Source: an uncultured Siphonobacter sp. (GTDB lineage Bacteria; Bacteroidota; Bacteroidia; Cytophagales; Spirosomataceae). Taken from it: a stretch of DNA of 64,000 bases. The stretch lies in NCBI GenBank assembly GCA_913774715.1, contig CAJYHS010000109.1, positions 1 to 64,000 of the forward strand. The letters are read 5' to 3'. The translations under genes and the position numbers were made by a program. Of the stretch, positions 24,830 through 33,520 are shown in pieces. Each line of letters starts with the position of its first letter. The stretch's first letter is position 1. A model generated the notes under the pieces. That model saw only the letters and a program-made list of their open reading frames with translations, was not told the DNA's origin and searched no databases.

Positions 24830-27800
24830 ATGCTGGATAAAATCATTCGATTTTCGATTGACCATAAACTCATCATAGGCCTCTTCACGCTGGCTCTGAT
24901 TGGCTGCGGTGCCTATTCGCTGAGTCGATTACCCATTGATGCCGTGCCTGACATCACCAACAATCAGGTGCAGGTCATTACCCTCACGCCTTCGCTGGCA
25001 GCTCCCGAGGTGGAACGGCTCATTACCTTTCCCATTGAACAAACGATGGCGAGCGTACCCGAAACGGAAGAAGTTCGCTCGATTTCCCGCTTTGGTCTTT
25101 CAGTAGTAACCATCGTTTTTCACGAAGACGTAGACATCTACTGGGCCCGGCAACAAGTAGGCGAACGGCTGAATGAAGCGAAAACGCTCATTCCTGCCAA
25201 TGTCGGTAACCCCGAGTTAGCCCCTATTTCGACCGGACTTGGAGAGATTTACCAATACACCGTTCACGCCAAAAAGGGTTACGAAAACAAGTACGATGCC
25301 ATGTCGCTTCGCAGCATTCAGGACTGGTACGTACGGCGGCAGCTCATCGGGACACCCGGGGTCGCCGAAGTGAATAGCTGGGGCGGTTTTCTGAAGCAAT
25401 ATGAAGTGGCCGTAGAACCCGAAAAACTGCGGAGTTATAACCTGAGTGTAAGCGACATCTTCGCTGCTCTGGAAAAAAATAATCAGAATACCGGCGGAGC
25501 TTATATCGACAAAAAACCAACGGCTTTGTTCATTCGCTCGGAAGGACTGATTAACTCCCTCGAAGACATCGGCAAGATCGTTATTAAAAACACTAGCGGC
25601 GGCACACCCGTGCTGATTCGCGATGTGGCCGAAGTTCGTTTTGGCTACGCCAACCGTTACGGAGCCTTAACTCGCAACGGCGAAGGGGAGGCCGTTGGCG
25701 GACTGGTAATGATGCTGAAAGGTGAGAATTCCAATGAAGTCGTCAAGCGGGTTCAGGAACGCATTACCCAGATTCAGAAGACCTTACCCGTAGGTGTAGT
25801 GATTGATCCATTTCTCGTACGAAGTGAATTAGTGGGCCGGGCGATTGGCACCGTAACTCAAAACCTGATCGAAGGAGCCTTGATCGTCATCTTCGTACTG
25901 GTGGTTTTCCTGGGTAACTGGCGGGCGGGCTTAATTACGGCTTCGGTCATTCCCTTGGCGATGTTATTTGCCTTTACCCTGATGAAGTTTTTCAACGTTT
26001 CGGGTAACCTGATGAGTCTCGGAGCCATTGATTTTGGACTGATTGTCGATGGAGCGGTCATCATTGTGGAAGCTACGCTGCATCATTTCGGCTTACGAAA
26101 ATCCGGTCGGTTAACCCAATCGGAAATGGATGATGAAGTCTACGAATCAGCGAGCCGAATTCGGAGTTCGGCGGCTTTTGGTGAGATTATTATCCTCATC
26201 GTTTACCTGCCCTTGTGGACGCTTTCGGGCATCGAAGGAAAAATGTTCAAGCCCATGGCTCAGGTCGTTAGCTTCGCCATCCTCGGAGCTTTTATTCTTT
26301 CGCTAACCTACGTACCGATGATGACAGCTTTGTTTCTGAACAAGAACATTACCCACAAGGTCAGTCTGTCGGATCGTCTGATGGCCTTTTTTCATCGAAA
26401 ATATACGCCTCTCATTAAGGCCGCTTTACGTTTCAAATCAGCCATTGTACTCATTTCGGTGACCTTACTCGGCATTTCGATCTGGACGTTTACCCGTTTA
26501 GGTGGTGAGTTTTTACCTACGCTGGAGGAAGGCGATTTAGTAGCCGAAACCATGCTGTTAACGGGCAGCTCCCTGACTCAAACGGTAGATAAAGTAACCC
26601 AGGCTTCGGATTTATTAATGAAGCGTTTCCCGGAGGTATCGCAGGTCATTGGAAAAATTGGAGCGGCTGAAATCCCTACCGACCCCATGCCCATGGAAGC
26701 CTGTGATTTGACCATTAAACTCAAACCCAAAGAGGAATGGACGTCGGCCCATACCCGAGAAGAACTTGCCAACTTAATGACTGAAGCCCTGGAAGACATT
26801 CCCGGCGTCAATTTCGGTATTTCTCAGCCCATCCAGTTTCGTTCCAACGAGTTAATCTCCGGCGTTCGTCAGGATGTAGGCATCAAGATTTTTGGTGAAG
26901 ATCTGGACGAGTTAAGCCGACTTCAACAGCAAATCGTCGGTCTGGTTTCTTCGGTAGACGGAGCCAAGGATATTTATCAGGAAAAAATTTCTGGTTTACC
27001 GCAAATCATTGTCAACATTAACCGCGATAAACTCGCTCAGTTTGGACTCGACATTGAAAGCGTAAACCGGGCCATTAGCACGGCTTTTGCTGGAGAAGTG
27101 GCAGGACTGGTCTACGAAGGCGAAAAGCGTTTTGATTTGGTCGTTCGGTTTTCGCCCAATCATCGTCAACGCATCGAAGACGTTCAGAATCTGTTTGTGT
27201 CCACGGCTAACGGAAATCATATTCCTTTACAACAGGTCGCGGATGTATCGCTAAAACTGGGGCCGAATCAAATTCAACGCGAAGATGCCAAACGCCGGAT
27301 TATCATCGGTTTCAACGTTCGAGGCCGTGACGTACAAAGCGTCGTTCGGGAGTTACAGGCCAAAATTGACGGTCGGGTTACGTTCCCGCCCGGTTATTAT
27401 GTTCGGTATGGCGGACAGTTTGAAAACCTACAGGAAGCCACGGGGCGTTTATCCATTGCCGTTCCCATTGCCCTGACGCTTATTCTGGCCTTACTCTACT
27501 TCACATTCCATTCTATTCGTCAGTCCTTGCTGATTTTTACGGCCATTCCTATGGCAGCCATTGGTGGCGTTTTCGCTCTGGTTCTACGGGATATGCCCTT
27601 CAGTATCTCGGCGGGTGTGGGCTTTATTGCTCTGTTTGGAGTGGCCGTTCTGAATGGAATTGTATTAATTGGCGAGTTTAATTTCCTGAAAAAATCAGGC
27701 ATTCAGGACATTACCGAAATTATTCTGAAAGGAACCGAGACTCGCTTACGCCCTATTCTCATGACGGCCACCGTTGCTTCACTCGGCTTTTTACCCATGG

Positions 27801-29170
27801 CTACTTCCTCGGGAGCGGGTGGTGAAGTGCAGAAACCACTGGCAACGGTCGTCATCGGCGGTCTGGTTACTTCTACGTTATTAACCCTCTTCGTCATTCC
27901 CATCTTGTATATGTATCTCGAAAAAGGTATTCGACTGAAACATAAGGCCGTAACAATGATTGCTTTCTTATTCATCTTACCGGTGCTCAGTCAGGCTCAG
28001 GGCCCCCTTTCGCCGGAGCAGGCCGTGAAGCTGGCTCTGGAAAACAACCGCTCGCTGGCCGCCGCCCGAACCGACGTGAAAAGTCGTCTGATTCTGGAAC
28101 GAACCGCGAAGGAGTTACCTAAAACCGAACTTTCAATTTTGGCGGGACAATACAACAGCTACAAATTCGATCAGAATGTTACCCTGAATCAGAGTATTCC
28201 GAATCCGGCGGTTTTTAGAGCCCGTTCGCAAACCTTGCAGGCTCAAACCCAAAGTGCTCAGTTACAGGTACACGTCACCGAAAATGATCTGGCCTATCAG
28301 GTAAAATCAACCTGGTATGAACTGGCTTATCTCAGTAATCTGCAAAATTATTACCAGTCACAGGATTCACTATATGCGAACTTCCTGCGGGCGGCCCAGA
28401 TTCGCCTGCGTACGGGCGAGGCAGGCTCGCTGGAATCGACGGTTGCTCAAACGCGTTTGCGTCAGATTCAGACCTTACGTACGCAGAATGAAGCGGATGT
28501 TGCCATCGTTCAGCGGCGGCTACAGACCTTACTATTTGCAGAGGTGCCCCCGGAAATTGCGAGTAACGCGAATCTAATGATTCGGAAGTTACCCGATACC
28601 CTGAATCATGCGACCAATCCATTAGTGGCCTGGTACGCTCAGCAAATCAAGCTGGCTGAAACGGAAAAAAACCTGCAAAAAGCCAACCGCAAACCGGATT
28701 TTTCAGTGGGATACTTCAACCAGAGTTTGATCGGAGCCGTCAAAATCGGAGCACCCACGACGGATGCCACTTCAGGTGCGAACCGTTTTCACGGTGGACA
28801 GGTCGGTATTAATTTTCCTTTGTTCGGGAAAGCTTACCGGGCTCGCATCGATGCCGCTCAACTAAACCAACAGGCTCAGCAACAGCAGTTTGACCAGCAA
28901 CAGAAAAACATTGAAAGTGAGATTGCTTCGGTCGTACAGGAAGTTCAGAAGCTTCAGCAAAACCTGGATTATTACCAAAGCTCGGCCTTACCTCAGGCTC
29001 AGGAAATCAGACGGCAGTCTAACCGTGGTTTTCAGGCGGGTGAAGTTGGTTACGTAGAGTATTTACAAGGCATTAGCACGGCCAACGAGCTTCAACTTGG
29101 GTACCTGCAAACGGTTCAGTCATACAACCAGAGCGTCATCCGCCTCGAATGGTTGTTAGGCATTCAGTAG
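24830..29170 (+). CDS. CusA/CzcA heavy-metal RND pump fused to a TolC-like outer-membrane protein
   Basis: A 1446-residue fusion. Residues 1-1035 form an HME-type RND proton antiporter (LPIDAVPDITNNQVQV, ISRFGLSVVTIVF, GAIDFGLIVDGAVIIVEA with the helix-4 Asp, GLVTSTLLTLFVIPILY). The last about 400 residues are an outer-membrane factor domain (LSPEQAVKLALENNRSLAAA, GEAGSLESTVAQTRLRQ, NRGFQAGEVGYVEYLQG). At the joint, residue 1043 starts MIAFLFILPVLSQAQG preceded by RLKHK, which reads as an internal signal peptide. Cobalt/zinc/cadmium or copper/silver cannot be separated here. Forms an efflux operon with the adaptor 16 bp downstream. Confidence 0.93.
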   Translation: MLDKIIRFSIDHKLIIGLFTLALIGCGAYSLSRLPIDAVPDITNNQVQVITLTPSLAAPEVERLITFPIEQTMASVPETEEVRSISRFGLSVVTIVFHEDVDIYWARQQVGERLNEAKTLIPANVGNPELAPISTGLGEIYQYTVHAKKGYENKYDAMSLRSIQDWYVRRQLIGTPGVAEVNSWGGFLKQYEVAVEPEKLRSYNLSVSDIFAALEKNNQNTGGAYIDKKPTALFIRSEGLINSLEDIGKIVIKNTSGGTPVLIRDVAEVRFGYANRYGALTRNGEGEAVGGLVMMLKGENSNEVVKRVQERITQIQKTLPVGVVIDPFLVRSELVGRAIGTVTQNLIEGALIVIFVLVVFLGNWRAGLITASVIPLAMLFAFTLMKFFNVSGNLMSLGAIDFGLIVDGAVIIVEATLHHFGLRKSGRLTQSEMDDEVYESASRIRSSAAFGEIIILIVYLPLWTLSGIEGKMFKPMAQVVSFAILGAFILSLTYVPMMTALFLNKNITHKVSLSDRLMAFFHRKYTPLIKAALRFKSAIVLISVTLLGISIWTFTRLGGEFLPTLEEGDLVAETMLLTGSSLTQTVDKVTQASDLLMKRFPEVSQVIGKIGAAEIPTDPMPMEACDLTIKLKPKEEWTSAHTREELANLMTEALEDIPGVNFGISQPIQFRSNELISGVRQDVGIKIFGEDLDELSRLQQQIVGLVSSVDGAKDIYQEKISGLPQIIVNINRDKLAQFGLDIESVNRAISTAFAGEVAGLVYEGEKRFDLVVRFSPNHRQRIEDVQNLFVSTANGNHIPLQQVADVSLKLGPNQIQREDAKRRIIIGFNVRGRDVQSVVRELQAKIDGRVTFPPGYYVRYGGQFENLQEATGRLSIAVPIALTLILALLYFTFHSIRQSLLIFTAIPMAAIGGVFALVLRDMPFSISAGVGFIALFGVAVLNGIVLIGEFNFLKKSGIQDITEIILKGTETRLRPILMTATVASLGFLPMATSSGAGGEVQKPLATVVIGGLVTSTLLTLFVIPILYMYLEKGIRLKHKAVTMIAFLFILPVLSQAQGPLSPEQAVKLALENNRSLAAARTDVKSRLILERTAKELPKTELSILAGQYNSYKFDQNVTLNQSIPNPAVFRARSQTLQAQTQSAQLQVHVTENDLAYQVKSTWYELAYLSNLQNYYQSQDSLYANFLRAAQIRLRTGEAGSLESTVAQTRLRQIQTLRTQNEADVAIVQRRLQTLLFAEVPPEIASNANLMIRKLPDTLNHATNPLVAWYAQQIKLAETEKNLQKANRKPDFSVGYFNQSLIGAVKIGAPTTDATSGANRFHGGQVGINFPLFGKAYRARIDAAQLNQQAQQQQFDQQQKNIESEIASVVQEVQKLQQNLDYYQSSALPQAQEIRRQSNRGFQAGEVGYVEYLQGISTANELQLGYLQTVQSYNQSVIRLEWLLGIQ

Positions 29171-29186
29171 TTTAATCTTCTCAAAC

Positions 29187-30437
29187 ATGAAAAAGCATTT
29201 TTTAACATATCTCATTCTTTCGGGCTTCATCATCGCTTTTCCAGCCTGTAAAGAAAAGACTGATAGTCACGAAGGACATGATCATTCGGGACATTCGCAC
29301 GAAGAAGCCAGCCAAGAAGGCCATACGCACGGTGAACACGATCACCACCATGAAGAAGGGCACAGCGAGCATGAAGAAGAGGAAGCCGAGTTAACAGAAG
29401 GTCAGTATAAAGCCATTAATGTTATACTGGGTTCGGTGGAAAATCGCTCCCTTTCGGGAGTTATTCAGGCGACGGGCTCACTCGTCATGCCCCCTCAGCA
29501 ACAAATTAGCCTTTCGTTTCCTTACGGCGGTATTGTTCGTTCGACCAGCTTGTTACCCGGCAAATGGGTCAATAAAGGCGAAACCGTCGTTACACTGGAA
29601 AATCCGGAATTCATTACGCTTCAGCAGGAATACCTGGAAGCGGCCAGTCAGTTGACGTATCTCGAACAGGAAAACCGTCGTCAGGATGAGCTGAGCCGTG
29701 AAAACGTGGCCGCCGCTAAAGTTTTCCAGCGAACCAATTCAGAACTGAAAACGCTCAACGCTCGTCTGGAAGGATTAAAGCAGCGGCTCAGTTTGCTCAA
29801 TATCAACACTAACGCCTTGGGAAAAGGCATTCGCCGAACCGTGGCGGTTGTCGCTCCCGCCAGCGGCTACGTGACACACGTAAATGTGAACATGGGTAAG
29901 GCCATTCAGGCCAACGAAATGCTGGCAGAGCTGGCAGACACCCGTTTTGCCCAGGCAGAACTGAACATTTTTGAGAAGGATTTATCGCGTCTGAAAATCG
30001 GTCAACAGGTACACGTTCGGTTAGGGAATGAGTCTACCGATCGGTTAGCTACGATTTACCTCATTGGCCGCGAAATCTCACCCGAACGCATGGTAAAAGT
30101 TTTGTGTAAACTCAGTCAAACCAGCCGGGATCTGGTTCCGGGTACGTACCTGACGGCTCACCTCGAAACGGGTGGAAAGCAGGTAAAAACCTTACCCGAT
30201 GCCGCCGTAGTTCGTTCGGGGGATAAGCAATATATCTTTGTTTCGGAAGGGAAACACAACGAAGAAGGCAGCGTGCATTATCCTTTTAAACGGGTAGAAA
30301 TCCGTACAGGAATCAGTCAGAACGGATACGTAGAAGTATTCCCTCCCGCCGATGTAAAGGCCAATACTATCGTTATCAAAGGAGCTTACGATTTATTATC
30401 TGTAATGAATAATAGTGAACACGGGCATTCGCATTAA
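29187..30437 (+). CDS. RND efflux periplasmic adaptor with His-rich N-terminus
   Basis: A 416-residue membrane-fusion protein linking pump and outer-membrane channel. The N-terminus is a lipoprotein signal (FIIAFPAC), followed by a segment of about 45 residues dominated by His, Glu and Asp (HEGHDHSGHSHEEAS, then HGEHDHHHEEGHSEHEEEE), which should bind divalent metal. The HlyD-type barrel-sandwich (PYGGIVRSTSLLPGKWVNKG), alpha hairpin (about 150-210) and beta-barrel (VAPASGYVTHVNVNMG onward) follow. It ends again in HGHSH. Third gene of the metal efflux operon. Confidence 0.93.
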   Translation: MKKHFLTYLILSGFIIAFPACKEKTDSHEGHDHSGHSHEEASQEGHTHGEHDHHHEEGHSEHEEEEAELTEGQYKAINVILGSVENRSLSGVIQATGSLVMPPQQQISLSFPYGGIVRSTSLLPGKWVNKGETVVTLENPEFITLQQEYLEAASQLTYLEQENRRQDELSRENVAAAKVFQRTNSELKTLNARLEGLKQRLSLLNINTNALGKGIRRTVAVVAPASGYVTHVNVNMGKAIQANEMLAELADTRFAQAELNIFEKDLSRLKIGQQVHVRLGNESTDRLATIYLIGREISPERMVKVLCKLSQTSRDLVPGTYLTAHLETGGKQVKTLPDAAVVRSGDKQYIFVSEGKHNEEGSVHYPFKRVEIRTGISQNGYVEVFPPADVKANTIVIKGAYDLLSVMNNSEHGHSH

Positions 30438-30454
30438 TAAGTTTTTTGTTGGTT

Positions 30455-30624
30455 GTAGAGACTGATGTCGATTGATCGCGTCTTTAAGTATTTTAACTTC
30501 CCGAAAGTTTAAAACTTTCGGGAAGCTCTGTATCTGCCTTTTATTAAGGCCTTCACCACCCACCCAATTTGAATTATTAAAATGAAGATTTGTAAAAAAA
30601 AGACGCGATAAATCGCGTCTCTAC
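30455..30624 (+). repeat. Palindromic element, copy 4 (expanded, 170 bp)
   Basis: Starts GTAGAGACTGATG..ATCGCGTCT and ends AGACGCGATAAATCGCGTCTCTAC, the same ends as copies 1-3, but the spacer is longer and not clearly alignable. It encloses a perfect 14-bp stem hairpin (CTTCCCGAAAGTTT/AAACTTTCGGGAAG, 30497-30525). Lies between converging genes. Confidence 0.7.
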
Positions 30625-30652
30625 ATTCGAATATGTTACGATAAATAATTTC

Positions 30653-31864
30653 TTACTTCTCAGCAATAAGCTTATCCATTAACAGATTAAAATCTTCAAC
30701 GAATTTATCATAATACTTACCTGTCCCGGGGCCGGAGAAGCCCGTGTGAATTTCGCGGACATTTCCTTTTTTATCAATATAAATCGTCGTAGGATAACCC
30801 ATAATTTTATTCAACATCGGTAAACTAGCCGAAGCCGACTGATCGGATACTCCCGCTAACACAACGGGGTAAGGAATTTTAAAACGGTCGATCATCTTGA
30901 TTAACTTGGGCTGCGATTCCTTGAAATCCGTACTTCTTTCAAAGGAAAGGCCCACAAATTCGACGCCGCGTTTTTTGTTTTTATTATACCAGGGTACCAT
31001 AAAGTTCGTCTCGTCCATGCAGTTGGGGCACCAGGAACCCATGATTTGCAGCACTACCACTTTCCCTTTAAAACGGGGATCGTCCAGACTTAACTTCTGA
31101 CCCGTTTTAGCCTCAGGAAACTCGAAGGATACCTTCTCATAACCGGGCTTCAAAAACGTCAGTGACTTTTCGTCGGGTAAGGAGGCGGATTCATCCTTTA
31201 CAGATACAAACGAGGATTTCCCGGCTGGACCGCTAAAAAAATCTCCCGAAATTTTGTCCTTTTCAAGTTTGGCTTTGAAAAGAAATAAGTGTGAACCGTC
31301 GTACGTCGACAGAAAAAGGCTGTCGCCAATGATGTCACCGTCCAGGTACCGATAATCGCCTGTTGGGGTCAGAAAACTAGCGGCTACTTTGCTGCCATTT
31401 TGCTCAAATACACCCACGGCTTTGGAGCTTTCCCCGAAAGTAGTAGCGTATTTTCCTGCGATGTTCCAGGTTGTATTCTGAGGCACCGGAGCGAAGCGAT
31501 ACGCTTTGCCATATTCGGCCCGGAAAGGAATTGTAATGTATTGTTTACCTCTTTTTTTCTTGTATACACCTGTCAATTCTTTTCCTGAGACTTTACCAAT
31601 CAGCTCGGCATCGAAGAGTTCCATAGGAATATGTAACGAATCGGCCTTCAGCGTAGACTCGTCCATTTTCAGGCGTTCTTTCCCATTAATCACCCAAACG
31701 TTATAAACATTCGCTTTTCCAGCGGGTTCAATCTGTAAGCCAAAGGGTAGCTCTCCCCCTTTAGTAGTTACGGTGGCCCGCCAAATTCCTTTTTGTACCG
31801 GAGTCTGGGCAAACGCGGAGAATGACACGAATAAACTTAAACCAATCGAAAAGATTTTTTTCAT
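30653..31864 (-). CDS. TlpA-like thiol:disulfide oxidoreductase
   Basis: A 403-residue exported protein. Signal peptide residues 1-19 (SFSAFAQ), then a beta-rich N-terminal domain of about 230 residues without a recognised family, and a thioredoxin-fold TlpA/AhpC-TSA domain (about 245-395) with the active site GSWCPNCMDE and cis-proline in GYPTTIYIDKKG. Such proteins reduce periplasmic disulfides or serve cytochrome c maturation. Single gene, converging with the metal-efflux operon; periplasmic thiol repair would suit metal stress, but that is inference. Confidence 0.88.
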   Translation of the reverse strand: MKKIFSIGLSLFVSFSAFAQTPVQKGIWRATVTTKGGELPFGLQIEPAGKANVYNVWVINGKERLKMDESTLKADSLHIPMELFDAELIGKVSGKELTGVYKKKRGKQYITIPFRAEYGKAYRFAPVPQNTTWNIAGKYATTFGESSKAVGVFEQNGSKVAASFLTPTGDYRYLDGDIIGDSLFLSTYDGSHLFLFKAKLEKDKISGDFFSGPAGKSSFVSVKDESASLPDEKSLTFLKPGYEKVSFEFPEAKTGQKLSLDDPRFKGKVVVLQIMGSWCPNCMDETNFMVPWYNKNKKRGVEFVGLSFERSTDFKESQPKLIKMIDRFKIPYPVVLAGVSDQSASASLPMLNKIMGYPTTIYIDKKGNVREIHTGFSGPGTGKYYDKFVEDFNLLMDKLIAEK

Positions 31865-32138
31865 ACAGGGAAGTTGATTTTCAAATAGTTAAGTACAACA
31901 ACAATTGAGTTTCAGAAAATTGATCTCAGCCAGACTTGATTCACATTTGTAAATTTTGTTAATCTTGTAATCTCTTTTCTCCTCCACCAAATTTTTTAAA
32001 GAAGTCAAAAATGAGCAATGAAAGTTCCATTGCGAAAGCGGACGTATTATTTTTAAAAAATTTTTAATTAGGAGTGAGAGAGCTGAGTACTGCTACTTCC
32101 CCAAAGCGTTCATTTTCAAAGCATTATTAAATAAGTTC

Positions 32139-33062
32139 ATGTCTTCAACGCCAACGCCCGATTACCACCAACCCGTTATGCTCCAGGAATGTCTGGAAGG
32201 ACTTAACATTCGTCCAAACGGTATTTACGTAGACGTGACTTTTGGTGGTGGCGGGCATTCCAGAGCCATATTAAAACAACTCGGCCCCGAAGGTCGCCTG
32301 CTGAGTTTTGATCAGGACCCGGATGCCAAAGCGGAATCTAAATTTATTGAAGATAAGACCTTTACATTCATAGAAGCCAACTTCCGTTACCTAAAGAAAT
32401 TTCTACGCCTCAACGGCGTGCGGAAAGTAGACGGCATTCTGGCGGATTTAGGAATTTCCTCCCACCAGATCGATGTGCCTGAACGCGGATTTTCTACTCG
32501 CTTTGATGGCCCTCTGGATATGCGAATGAACCCGCAGGCAGAATTTTCGGCCAAAGACGTTATCAATACTTATGACGAAGCTCAGCTTCACAAGATTTTT
32601 GGCCTTTATGGCGAAATAAAAAATGCCCGTACCCTGGCAAATGCCGTCTATGCAGCTCGTCAGAACGGAGCAATCGAAACTGTTCAGGAGTTAAAAGCTG
32701 TACTACAGAAGTTTGCTCCCCGCGGCAAAGAGTTCAAGTACTTTGCTCAGGTTTTTCAGGCCATTCGTATCGAAGTGAATGAAGAAATGAAAGTACTTGA
32801 GGAGTTTCTGGAACAGGTACCCGACGTGTTAGCTCCCGAGGGCCGGTTAGTGGTGATGAGTTATCATTCACTTGAAGATCGGCTGGTGAAAAACTTTATT
32901 CGTTCCGGTAAGTTTCACGGGGAGGCCGAAAAGGATTTATACGGCAATGAGCTAAAGCCTTTACAATCGGTTACCCGTAAGCCCATCGAAGCTACGGAAG
33001 ACGAAATTACTCGTAACTCCCGTGCCCGCAGTGCTCGTCTGCGAATTGCAGAACCGAACTAA
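32139..33062 (+). CDS. rsmH: 16S rRNA (cytosine-N4)-methyltransferase RsmH
   Basis: A 307-residue SAM-dependent enzyme that methylates C1402 of 16S rRNA. Motifs: HQPVMLQECLEGL, the SAM site VDVTFGGGGHSRAIL (about 31-45), LSFDQDPDA, ILADLGISSHQID, RGFSTRFDGPLDMRM and VMSYHSLEDRLVKNF. It opens the rsmH-ftsL-ftsI group; the usual preceding mraZ is not present, and instead a 270-bp gap separates it from a divergent gene. Confidence 0.97.
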   Translation: MSSTPTPDYHQPVMLQECLEGLNIRPNGIYVDVTFGGGGHSRAILKQLGPEGRLLSFDQDPDAKAESKFIEDKTFTFIEANFRYLKKFLRLNGVRKVDGILADLGISSHQIDVPERGFSTRFDGPLDMRMNPQAEFSAKDVINTYDEAQLHKIFGLYGEIKNARTLANAVYAARQNGAIETVQELKAVLQKFAPRGKEFKYFAQVFQAIRIEVNEEMKVLEEFLEQVPDVLAPEGRLVVMSYHSLEDRLVKNFIRSGKFHGEAEKDLYGNELKPLQSVTRKPIEATEDEITRNSRARSARLRIAEPN

Positions 33063-33108
33063 AGACTTACGTGTACCCCAAAACCAGACTTCAATACTAT
33101 CTTGATTT

Positions 33109-33495
33109 ATGTCATCCAACTCCGAGAAAAAGAAACCTATCCAGTGGCTGGAACCGCTCTTTAAACTCCTGCGGGTGAGTCAGTGGAAAGGACAGTCGAA
33201 TCCTAATCAAAAATTATTCAATGCCTTACTGGTGGTGGTTTTGATGATTAGTTATGTAGCCTGGGTATTACACGGTGAATCGCTAATCCGGGAAACGGAT
33301 ACAAACCGACGAAAGATAAGTGAGCTGAACGCCGAGTTAACCTACGAAAAGTCAAAGCTTATGCAGGAGTCCCGTCAATCCCGCATTATACAAAAAGTGG
33401 CCCCAATGGGTTTACGGGATTACCGCAATGAACAGCCTCCCATTAAAATAGTAATTCCTTCGAACAAGCCTCAGCAAGAGACCGCCCAACCTTAA
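33109..33495 (+). CDS. ftsL: FtsL-like cell-division protein
   Basis: A 128-residue bitopic membrane protein: short cytoplasmic N-terminus, one helix at about residues 42-62 (LFNALLVVVLMISYVAWVLH), then a coiled coil (DTNRRKISELNAELTYEKSK). Sequence alone is weak for this fast-evolving family, but size, topology and position between rsmH and ftsI are exactly those of FtsL, a divisome scaffold that partners FtsB/DivIC and FtsQ. Confidence 0.85.
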   Translation: MSSNSEKKKPIQWLEPLFKLLRVSQWKGQSNPNQKLFNALLVVVLMISYVAWVLHGESLIRETDTNRRKISELNAELTYEKSKLMQESRQSRIIQKVAPMGLRDYRNEQPPIKIVIPSNKPQQETAQP

Positions 33496-33520
33496 CATAA
33501 CCTTCAAGATTGAATTCATT

